A stretch of DNA of 5,131 nucleotides from assembly GCA_948759685.1 (NCBI GenBank), contig CAQBGY010000273.1, forward strand, positions 1 to 5,131. The letters are read 5' to 3'. The position numbers and the translations under genes are program-made. Under the pieces are notes generated by a model that had not been told where the DNA came from, made no database searches, and was given only the letters and a program-made list of their open reading frames with translations. This DNA comes from an uncultured Eubacterium sp. (GTDB lineage: Bacteria > Bacillota_A > Clostridia > Lachnospirales > Lachnospiraceae). Positions 1-5,131 of this stretch are shown here, in pieces; the first letter of the stretch is position 1; every line of letters starts with the position of its first letter.

Positions 1-181
<181 letters not shown>

Positions 182-229
182 TTAGGTTGTTCAAGGGATA
201 CCTATAAACCCTCAGACCTGCTTCTTTAC

Positions 230-414
230 ATCTCCTGTCTGATAGGAGATAATAGTTTTATTAGATTGAGAGGATGATCGTTCCCTCCTTGAGCGGCTCT
301 GCTCGTACTTGAAAGACTGATCCCTCTCTCTAATAAGCTTTCCGCGTATGAGTTGGATGTTGGTTGCCTTATGGCTTCTCTCCGTATTTAGCACAAGGTA
401 GTGGCGCTTATTAG
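230..414 (+). ncRNA. Candidate IS110 bridge RNA (seekRNA)
   Basis: IS110-group elements encode a structured RNA upstream of the transposase that pairs with donor and target DNA. Three nested structures are visible. First, a 7-bp hairpin, ATCTCCT (230-236) with AGGAGAT (244-250). Second, a long stem: ATTAGA (260-265) with TCTAAT (329-334) and GAGAGG (268-273) with CCTCTC (323-328), enclosing a large internal loop and a small apical GAGC/GCTC stem (291-294/301-304). Third, CTAATAAGC (330-338) with GCTTATTAG (406-414), which shares 330-334 with the second stem, so either it starts at 335 or the two compete. The order (5' stem-loop, target-type loop, donor-type loop) matches the IS621 bridge RNA. 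In the second loop, CCTCCTTG (284-291) equals the left flank (164-171) and ACTGATCC (316-323) is complementary to the right flank (1799-1806). I found no convincing donor-end match in the third loop. The RNA ends and promoter are not defined. Confidence 0.6.
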
Positions 415-458
415 CTGAGTGGTCTCCCAATCTAAAATTTTTCTTCTGAGGTGGCTGT

Positions 459-1636
459 ATGTTTTTTGTTGGCATTGATATTGGTAAAATAACCATGTCG
501 CTTCCATGATGGATCAATCTGGCAAGGTGGTATTTAAGGCTTTCTCCTTTCCCAATACCTCGGACGGTGGACATGCCCTCTTTTCCAAACTCGCTTCTTA
601 TTCTCCAAGCCCTGATGACTTTGAAATCGGCATGGAGGCTACCGGACACTACTGGCTCTCTGTCTATTCATTTCTTTTTGAAAAGAAGTTCCTTCTTCAT
701 GTCATCAATCCCATTCAGACCGATGGCTGGTGCAGGGGCACTGAAATTCGCAAACGGAAAAATGATATCATTGATTCTGTCCTTATTGCCGACTTAATCC
801 GTTATGGGCAGTTTGTCGAAACCAGGCTCGCAGATGAGGATTTATTCTCCCTGCGTTCACTTACGCGTTTTCGCACCTATCTGGTGGAATCCATCAGTGA
901 CTTGAAGCGTAAGGTTGTCTGTGTACTGGATCAGGTTTTCCCTGAATACCAGTCCATTTTTTCCGACATCTTTGGCAAGACCTCAAAAGAGGTCCTTCTC
1001 CAGTTTTCTTCGCCCATTGATTTTGAGTCGGTTTCATCACAAACTCTTGCCGGGCTGCTGGCCAAACTCAGCCGTAAGCAGGTCGGCTCTGCAAAAGCAG
1101 AGCAGTTAAAGGCTGCCGCATCCTGTTCCTTTGGCGTTACTTTCGCCAAAAGCAGCTTTACCTTTCAACTCAAAGCGCTGATTGAACAGATAGCCTTTAT
1201 TGAAAAACAGGTAAAAGAAACGGAAACTGAAATCGCTGGAATCATGGAAAAACTGGAATCCCCCATTACAACCATTACCGGGATCGGTAATGTCACAGGT
1301 GCTGCTATTATCAGTGAAATAGGTGACATCTCTAAATTTGACAGTCCCAGAAAACTGGTGGCCTTTGCCGGGCTCGACGCCACGGTCACGCAGTCCGGCG
1401 AATTTGAAGCAGCCCACAATGTAATGAGCAAACGCGGATCACCATACCTGCGGAAAGCCATTTTTCAAGCCGCCCTGGTCGCCGCCTTTAAAGACCCTGT
1501 ATTAAGTGCCTATTACCAGAAAAAGAGGGCCGAAGGCAAGCATCATTTAACCTGTATCGGTGCTGTGGCAAGAAAAATGTGCAACATTATTTATGCTGTT
1601 GTAAAGAATAATCAGCCTTATGTTCCAAAATCTTAA
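459..1636 (+). pseudogene. IS110-family transposase, disrupted by a one-base deletion near the start
   Basis: The natural start is the ATG at 459, preceded by GAGG (448-451) at good spacing. It reads MFFVGIDIGK, then goes out of frame and stops at 507-509. Adding one A to the AAAA run at 486-489 restores the family sequence (GIDIGKNNHVAS) and joins exactly to the frame from 506 to 1636, giving 392 residues, a normal IS110 length. The RuvC-like DEDD domain supplies D7, the Glu of GMEATG (residue 60) and the Asp pair of KNDIID (103/106). The C-terminal Transposase_20 domain has the ITTITGIGNVTGAAI stretch (about 270-284) and the SKRGSPYLRKA motif (about 324-334) holding the candidate catalytic serine. 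The product that can be made from ATG 506 (376 residues) lacks the first catalytic Asp, so it should not be active in cis. A longer A run is absent, so programmed slippage looks unlikely. Confidence 0.88.
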
Positions 1637-1654
1637 ATCTTTTTCCCTTTCCAG

Positions 1655-1670
1655 CCTGCCTGACAGCAGG
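1655..1670 (+). terminator. Weak stem-loop after the IS110 transposase
   Basis: CCTGC (1655-1659) and GCAGG (1666-1670) pair around a six-base loop 18 bases after the transposase stop. The following sequence is T-rich but not a clean T tract, so termination is possible but weakly supported. The rest of the right end (1671-1795) is AT-rich and shows no gene. Confidence 0.25.
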
Positions 1671-1795
1671 TCTTGTTGTCGTACTCTTTTTTCTATAAAA
1701 ATTTCTTTTGATTTTTTCAATCATCTACTTGACTTTTAATAGTTGGTCTTTCTTTAAGGGTGCGCGCTTCCCTATAACCCTATTATACTTATCTG

Positions 1796-2028
1796 TTCGG
1801 ATCAGTGACAACGTATGATGAGTGCATCTGCATAAGGTTCGGTTTTACGAAAAACCTCGTCTTGCCCGAACCCGAACCGCCGATGACAAGGATATTTTTG
1901 TTGCGGGCATACTTCGGCTCTCTCGGTCTGCCGGACATCATCAGCCTTTCCGTTTCAGTGAGTAACACGTTGTTCTCAAATACCGGATCACTATAAGGCC
2001 CAATATCTTTTACGTTGCCCCATGAAGC
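1796..2028 (-). pseudogene. VirD4/TraG-type coupling protein, internal fragment
   Basis: The minus strand reads about 78 residues starting SWGNVKDIGPYSDPVFENN, then LLTETERLMMSGRP, ARNKNILVIGGSGSGKTRFF, KPNLMQMHSSYVVTDP. This is the stretch around Walker A of the type IV secretion coupling ATPase (TraG/VirD4) of clostridial conjugative elements, which delivers the relaxase-DNA complex to the channel. Walker A, GGSGSGKT, lies at 1858-1881. Both ends are lost. The membrane-anchoring N-terminus is missing: upstream of S-W-G the frame meets TGA at 2035-2037, and the DNA turns into non-coding sequence. The C-terminal ATPase body, including Walker B, is missing because the IS110 element enters within the codon after T-D-P, where the family normally has K-G. 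A short foreign tail ends at a TAA (1789-1791). It cannot encode a working coupling protein. Identification is confident; the exact upper junction is uncertain by several bases. Confidence 0.85.
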
Positions 2029-2034
2029 GTTTTG

Positions 2035-2310
2035 TCAAGTGCTTTTTTGAGTTATTGACGCAAGCCCTTGTTAGTGCGGTGGGAAACGGGGCAGGAAAAA
2101 GGGCGCAAAACGCGCCTGTGGACATTTAGAAGCCGTTTTCGCGGGTGGGTAGTATAAAACCCTTGCCCGGTGGGTTTTCGTGTCTGAAACGCCTTAAAAA
2201 TCAAGCCTTTTCAAGCCCTATTGCGTAACACTCCATTCTGTTCCTTGGAAGAGATCGGGGGTGCGGGGGCAGAGCCACCGCAAAACCTATCGATAGCCGC
2301 CGAAGTAGTG
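2035..2310. other. Non-coding conjugative-element DNA, GC-richer than the surroundings
   Basis: No convincing gene is visible on either strand; the short open frames here lack ribosome binding sites and family features. The stretch is rich in small inverted repeats: GGCGC/GCGCC (2102-2106/2112-2116), TGCGG with CCGCA enclosing GGC/GCC (2262-2282), and the perfect 10-bp palindrome CTATCGATAG (2287-2296). Structured DNA of this kind is typical next to transfer origins of clostridial conjugative elements. Its composition differs clearly from the AT-rich DNA after 2520. Confidence 0.5.
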
Positions 2311-2340
2311 CAGACGGTTTTGCCGTTAGAATGAAGCGGA

Positions 2341-2383
2341 CGAAAACGGGGGCGGGATTGTCAAATCCTGTTCCCCGTTTTCG
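2341..2383. repeat. Inverted repeat, 11-bp outer arms
   Basis: CGAAAACGGGG (2341-2351) pairs perfectly with CCCCGTTTTCG (2373-2383). Inside, GGATT (2355-2359) pairs with AATCC (2364-2368), leaving a GTCA loop. It overlaps the first copy of the direct repeat in the oriT-like region. Confidence 0.8.
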
Positions 2384-2406
2384 GCGGCGAAATGGCAACG
2401 GCAAAA

Positions 2407-2488
2407 ATCCAGACGGTCAAGGGTTTAAGAGTAGTATTTTTTCGTGCACTTTGCGAAAAAATACTACTCGCCCCTTGACCGTCTGGAT
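2407..2488. repeat. Long near-perfect hairpin, 33 paired bases
   Basis: The outer arms are 17 bp, ATCCAGACGGTCAAGGG (2407-2423) with its exact complement at 2472-2488. The inner arms are 16 bp, GAGTAGTATTTTTTCG (2429-2444) with CGAAAAAATACTACTC (2454-2469). Between the stems is an asymmetric internal loop (TTTAA against GC), and the apex is nine bases. The outer half is GC-rich and the inner half AT-rich. It is far longer than a transcription terminator and has no gene ending into it, so an oriT or protein-binding structure is more likely. Confidence 0.92.
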
Positions 2489-2514
2489 AGTTAGAACGGA
2501 CATAAAACGGGGGA

Positions 2515-2543
2515 TTGTTTTTCGTAATTGGGTATGGTATAAT
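2515..2543 (+). promoter_or_regulatory. Extended -10 promoter driving the pepE pseudogene
   Basis: TATAAT (2538-2543) is preceded by TG one base upstream (extended -10). TTGTTT (2515-2520) lies 17 bases upstream as a partial -35. Transcription would start near 2550, about 40 bases before the peptidase ATG. The promoter looks intact although the gene is not, and its -35 overlaps the end of the oriT-like direct repeat. Confidence 0.6.
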
Positions 2544-2561
2544 TCCCTCCAGTACAAACCG

Positions 2562-2577
2562 ATAAATCGGGATTTAT
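2562..2577 (+). promoter_or_regulatory. Small palindrome in the pepE leader
   Basis: ATAAATC (2562-2568) and GATTTAT (2571-2577) form a perfect 7-bp inverted repeat with a GG centre, between the promoter and the ribosome binding site (AGGAGA, 2580-2585). It could be an operator or a short 5' RNA hairpin; nothing in the window identifies a regulator. Confidence 0.4.
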
Positions 2578-2591
2578 AAAGGAGAATTTAG

Positions 2592-3099
2592 ATGAAACTG
2601 TTCTTATGTTCCGCACTTTTCAAGTGTAGGAAATCTGATAAAAGAAGAACTTGATAACAAGAAAATTACATTTATTCCCACAGCTTCGATTCATGAAGGC
2701 TATACTGGTTATGTCGGTTCGGCTAGAAAACTATTCAAAAAATCAGGGGCAGCAGTAACAGAAATTGATATTTCAAAGGTGGTTTATTCAACTATAAAGT
2801 CTGTTTTTGAAGATGCAGATATTATATATTTTACTGGCGGAAATTCTTTTTTCTTATAGACCAACTACGCAAAACGGGAACAGATGAACTATTGAATTAA
2901 AGAATTGTCAAATGGAAAACTTATGATTGGTGAATCGGCAGGAGCAATTATATGTGCTCCAACCATCAAATATATTGAACAAATGGATGAGAAGCCAGAG
3001 GATTACTCACAAGAAGACGATACGGGGCTTAATTTGATTGATTTCTATGTTCTTCCACATTATCTTACGGCACCATTTAAGAAAGTTACCGAAAAATAA
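2592..3099 (+). pseudogene. Peptidase E (family S51)-like protein, multiply frameshifted
   Basis: From ATG 2592 (ribosome binding site AGGAGA six bases upstream) the reading frame is recoverable only by correcting single-base changes. There is one extra base near 2610-2613, one missing T near 2856-2858 (otherwise an in-frame TAG), and one extra T near 2896-2899 (otherwise TAA). The pieces then read MKLFLCSHFSSVGNLIKEEL, ITFIPTASIHEGYTGYVGSA, DADIIYFTGGNSFF, LMIGESAGAIICAP and FYVLPHYLTAPFKKVTEK. This is a peptidase S51 / type 1 glutamine amidotransferase-like fold, as in PepE, which cleaves N-terminal Asp dipeptides in the cytosol. The nucleophile elbow G-E-S-A-G is kept (Ser codon 2935-2937), as is a candidate catalytic His in LPHY. 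A missing A after 3090 would let the frame run to about 3155, but the usual C-terminal part of this roughly 200-residue family is not recognisable. Upstream promoter and ribosome binding site still look functional. Confidence 0.85.
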
Positions 3100-3263
3100 T
3101 GACTGAGTTTTCAAACTATTCGAAAAACTCCTGCCTTTTACGAAAAGTCATTTAGATATTATATTAATACTTCATACAACTCTTGCAATTGTATACCTAA
3201 CCCTAAAGTTGTAAAATATTGACTCAAATCGTTATATTGCTCTTTTTTATGGATGCTAGACAG
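3100..3263. other. AT-rich spacer, probably decayed pepE 3' end
   Basis: No gene or RNA is visible. With one A restored near 3095 the pepE frame continues as KIMTEFSNYSK before losing resemblance to the family. ACTCAAAT at 3222-3229 resembles the IS end motif that follows at 3264 and is a second candidate left end of that element. Confidence 0.4.
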
Positions 3264-3271
3264 TACTCAAA
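3264..3271 (+). repeat. Candidate left terminal inverted repeat of the IS1634-like element
   Basis: TACTCAAA is the exact complement of the window's last eight bases. The match stops after eight bases (ACTCAAACC here versus ACTCAAATA at the other end). Confidence 0.5.
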
Positions 3272-3315
3272 CCTTTGTTTTTACTGGATTTTTTGACAAA
3301 TTTACTTGCTTTTTA

Positions 3316-3358
3316 TTTGAGTATATATTATAACGAAGGCATATAATATATACTCAAA
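3316..3358. repeat. 17-bp-arm palindrome in the transposase promoter
   Basis: TTTGAGTATATATTATA (3316-3332) pairs perfectly with TATAATATATACTCAAA (3342-3358) around a nine-base centre. Both outer tips carry the element's terminal motif (TTTGAGTA / TACTCAAA). A TATAAT lies in each arm, at 3342-3347 for the gene and on the minus strand at 3327-3332. The structure is AT-rich and lies upstream of the gene, so it suits an operator rather than a terminator. Confidence 0.85.
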
Positions 3359-3368
3359 ATGTAAGGAG
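3342..3368 (+). promoter_or_regulatory. Transposase -10 box and ribosome binding site
   Basis: TATAAT at 3342-3347 is a good -10. The best -35 is TTGAGT (3317-3322) with a long 19-base spacer; TTGACA at 3293-3298 is too far away. AAGGAG (3363-3368) lies six bases before ATG 3375 and fixes the start. Transcription would begin inside or just after the palindrome's right arm. Confidence 0.5.
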
Positions 3369-3374
3369 TACACT

Positions 3375-4967
3375 ATGCCAGCAAAACCATCCGGTAAAAT
3401 AAAAACATCTATAATCAGACAAACCCAAAAGAACGGAGATATCTACATTCTTGAGCGTCAAACCATTTACGATCCAGAGAAAAAATATAACAAAGTACTG
3501 AGTACAAAACTTATTTCCAAAATCCCAAAAGGTTCAAAAATTCCGGTTCCGACACGGCCAAAACGTACAAAAAGCTCTAATTCTGACAAAAAAACAGAAA
3601 TTGTTTCGGCTAAAAGAAACCATGTCGGGATGATGGATATCATTGATCACATAGGCACAGTATCAGGCATTGATGATGCTATTTATTCATCCACGGATCT
3701 TGGTACTGCACAGAAGATAATTTCGCTGGCGAGATATCTACTTGCAACAAACGGACAGCCCCTGCCAGGGATCCAGACCTGGCAGTATAATCACCCGCTG
3801 CCTTATGAGGACAGTATTACAGAAGATGTATATCATAATCTCTTTGTTTCCATCGGACTTGATGAGAGTCTTCAACAAAACTTTTTCAAACACCGCTGTG
3901 AGCTTTTGCAGGCTGGTGATGCGCTCGCATATGACTCGTCTACCATATCCACCTATTCTGCAAATCAGAATGAAGTGAGATATGGATTTAACAAGGCTCA
4001 TGATGGCCTGAAAACCATCAAACTACTGACGTTGTACTCCATAGAAAACAGGCAGCCAATTGCCTTTACCAAGCAGCCGGGAAATCTTCCGGATGTAACG
4101 TCTGTGACAAACGCTATAAGGCAGCTTTCTGCGCTTGGCGTCAATACAACGGAGATTGTCACTGATAATGCTTATTACTCTGAGCAGAATTTTTCCGAAC
4201 TGCTCCAGGCAGGCTTTGACTTCATAATACTTGGAAAAACCAGTGTCAAATGGATCAGACCTGAAATAGATAAACAGCGCGAGGCGCTTGATGATTTCAG
4301 GTCGCTCTGTCCCTATGATCAGACAACACACGGCGTATCCGTTATGCTTATACATGACTTTGAGAAGACTCGCAAATATACAAACCACAAAAACGGCGCT
4401 GAAAAAGGGACTATAGAGACCTTTTCCAGAAGGATATATCTCAACATTTTTTTCGATCAGTCCAGACAGACTGCTGACAAGGCAGCCTTTGATGCTGACT
4501 TATATGAGCTTAAAACACTGATTGAAAAGGGTATCCCTTTAAGTGAATTATCTGACGCAGCTCAGACAAAGGTGAAGAAGTATTTTATCGTCAAAAAATG
4601 GGGCAGTAAAATAACCGTTGTCCCCAATAACAAAGCCATCTCTGAAGCGAATAAATACCATGGATATTTTGTGCTTGTTTCCAACAAAGAAAAGGATCCA
4701 TTTGAATGTCTGCGTAAATACCGCAAGAGAGAAACTATCGAGTCCTTTTTTGAGGCGGAGAAGCAACACGCTGACGGTACACGCACCAGAGTGTGGTATA
4801 CAGACACTCTGCGCGGCAGAATGTTTGTACAGTTTGTTTCACTGTGCTATTACGAATATTTTAGCGAAGAAATACGACGTTTAAAGAACTCACTTGGGAA
4901 CAAAACCGGTGATGAAGCACATGATAAAAAAACAGTTATTGATGACGAGCTTAGCCTTAAATCATAG
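3375..4967 (+). CDS. IS1634-like (IS4 superfamily) DDE transposase, C-terminally truncated by an amber codon
   Basis: This 530-residue protein is a DDE transposase that would cut and join the element's ends. The catalytic triad is readable: D187 in AYDSST, D264 in IVTDNAYYS, and E456 in YRKRETIESFFEAEK. The last matches the IS4-superfamily signature Y-x2-R-x3-E-x6-K exactly (Y449, R452, E456, K463). The long D-to-E gap (about 190 residues) is the insertion domain of this superfamily. The N-terminal 60-80 residues are basic and probably bind the terminal repeats. The frame stops at TAG 4965-4967 right after LSLKS. The same frame then runs 50 codons more (PLYLQLQWFDTVE ... YLEKLGVILS) to TGA 5118-5120, like a normal C-terminus of the family, so the stop most likely replaced a Trp codon (TGG to TAG). 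The intact protein would be 581 residues. Whether the 530-residue form is active is unknown. Confidence 0.9.
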   Translation: MPAKPSGKIKTSIIRQTQKNGDIYILERQTIYDPEKKYNKVLSTKLISKIPKGSKIPVPTRPKRTKSSNSDKKTEIVSAKRNHVGMMDIIDHIGTVSGIDDAIYSSTDLGTAQKIISLARYLLATNGQPLPGIQTWQYNHPLPYEDSITEDVYHNLFVSIGLDESLQQNFFKHRCELLQAGDALAYDSSTISTYSANQNEVRYGFNKAHDGLKTIKLLTLYSIENRQPIAFTKQPGNLPDVTSVTNAIRQLSALGVNTTEIVTDNAYYSEQNFSELLQAGFDFIILGKTSVKWIRPEIDKQREALDDFRSLCPYDQTTHGVSVMLIHDFEKTRKYTNHKNGAEKGTIETFSRRIYLNIFFDQSRQTADKAAFDADLYELKTLIEKGIPLSELSDAAQTKVKKYFIVKKWGSKITVVPNNKAISEANKYHGYFVLVSNKEKDPFECLRKYRKRETIESFFEAEKQHADGTRTRVWYTDTLRGRMFVQFVSLCYYEYFSEEIRRLKNSLGNKTGDEAHDKKTVIDDELSLKS

Positions 4968-5120
4968 CTGTGTAATACACCGCTTTATCTGCAGTTACAG
5001 TGGTTCGATACAGTGGAAAATGTCGACGTGTCTGTTAAGTTAAAACGGTGCAGATGGACATCTGAAATAACTGCGAGGGATGCTCTGTATCTTGAAAAAC
5101 TGGGCGTAATTCTTAGCTGA
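4968..5120 (+). pseudogene. Detached C-terminal tail of the IS1634-like transposase
   Basis: In the same frame as the transposase, immediately after the amber codon, 50 codons stay open to TGA (5118-5120). They include QWFDTVENVDVSVKL, RWTSEITARDAL and YLEKLGVILS, which resemble the conserved end of IS1634-type transposases. There is no start codon with a ribosome binding site, so translation would need readthrough or suppression of the TAG. Confidence 0.8.
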
Positions 5121-5123
5121 TTA

Positions 5124-5131
5124 TTTGAGTA
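5124..5131 (-). repeat. Candidate right terminal inverted repeat of the IS1634-like element
   Basis: TTTGAGTA, the exact complement of 3264-3271, lies four bases after the full-length transposase stop and ends exactly at the last base of the window. Further matching bases outside the window cannot be excluded. Confidence 0.5.

Larger units (their letters stand above)
2311..2518. other. Putative origin of transfer (oriT) region
   Basis: This segment concentrates structures expected of an oriT: a very long hairpin (2407-2488), a second hairpin (2341-2383), a small ACGG/CCGT hairpin (2314-2326), three CAGACGGT motifs (2310-2318 region, 2410-2417, inverted at 2478-2485) and an imperfect direct repeat built on GTTAGAA...CGGAC...AAAACGGGGG...GATTGT (2325-2361 and 2490-2518). 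A traG fragment and a serine recombinase in the same window fit a conjugative-element origin. No relaxase or MobC gene remains beside it and the nick site cannot be assigned, so the role is inferred from structure and context only. A replication-related or regulatory role is the main alternative. Confidence 0.5.
3264..5131 (+). mobile_element. IS4-superfamily (IS1634-like) insertion sequence
   Basis: A single transposase frame is bracketed by TACTCAAA (3264-3271) and its complement TTTGAGTA (5124-5131, the last bases of the window). This gives 1868 bp, close to the size I recall for IS1634-type elements. Only eight bases of the terminal repeats match perfectly, so the ends are tentative; ACTCAAAT at 3222 is an alternative left end. 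The gene starts 111 bases inside the left end, and the coding frame, read through the amber stop, finishes 11 bases before the right end, a normal compact IS layout. Target-site duplication cannot be checked because the right flank is outside the window. Confidence 0.7.

Noticed and set aside
483..509. Programmed -1 frameshift in the IS110 transposase
   Set aside because: There is no standard slippery heptamer, the A run is only four bases and no clear downstream stimulator was seen; IS110 transposases are normally single-frame.
212..649. 145-residue open frame on the minus strand across the IS110 5' region
   Set aside because: It is antisense to the structured RNA region and the transposase start, has no family features, and its composition looks like a random read-through.
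1805..1996. 63-residue plus-strand open frame
   Set aside because: It is the antisense shadow of the traG fragment, whose minus-strand reading contains a perfect Walker A.
2021..2060. Extension of traG upstream through K-A-L-D-K-T-L-H-G in another frame
   Set aside because: L-H-G loosely resembles coupling proteins, but it is out of frame with the clear traG sequence and the match is too short to claim.
2201..2404. 67-residue minus-strand open frame
   Set aside because: It lies in the hairpin-rich non-coding stretch, is Arg/Pro-rich and lacks a ribosome binding site; it looks like translated non-coding DNA.
2407..2488. Long hairpin as a rho-independent terminator
   Set aside because: The stem is far too long, its T run is inside the stem rather than after it, and no gene ends into it.
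2331..2579. 82-residue plus-strand open frame
   Set aside because: It reads straight through both large hairpins and the promoter region, which marks it as spurious.

Overview
The window is a patchwork of broken mobile-element parts, most likely from a gut-type Firmicute (Clostridia). The clearest clues are clostridial-type conjugative-element genes: the start of a large serine recombinase, an internal piece of a VirD4/TraG coupling protein, and a GC-richer, non-coding, oriT-like region. Two insertion sequences and a heavily frameshifted peptidase E gene complete it. No gene in the window appears to be both complete and intact.

Layout. 1-154 (minus): N-terminal 51 codons of a large serine recombinase running off the left edge, with a strong Shine-Dalgarno. 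About 171-1796 (plus): an IS110-group element. Its 5' non-coding region folds like a bridge RNA (about 230-414), and its transposase (459-1636) has lost one base just after the first catalytic Asp. 1796 to about 2028 (minus): an internal traG/virD4 fragment with Walker A, cut by the IS on one side and fused to non-coding DNA on the other. About 2035-2525: non-coding conjugative-element DNA with a 33-bp-arm hairpin, a second hairpin, repeated CAGACGGT motifs and an imperfect direct repeat, best read as an oriT region. 2515-2591: an extended -10 promoter, a small palindrome and a ribosome binding site. 2592-3099: a peptidase S51 (PepE-like) pseudogene with at least three single-base indels. 3264-5131: an IS4-superfamily (IS1634-like) element whose transposase keeps its catalytic residues but ends at an amber codon; the same frame then continues for 50 conserved-looking codons almost to the IS end. 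That end coincides with the last base of the window.

How the parts relate. The IS110 element now joins two conjugative-element genes that are not normally adjacent (recombinase leader and traG interior). The two faces of its predicted target loop contain 8-mers matching the left and right flanking DNA, each on the strand expected from the IS621 bridge-RNA model. The most interesting hypothesis is therefore that a bridge-RNA-guided event, or recombination between two IS copies, helped collapse the conjugative element here. This rests on hand-read short matches and needs testing.
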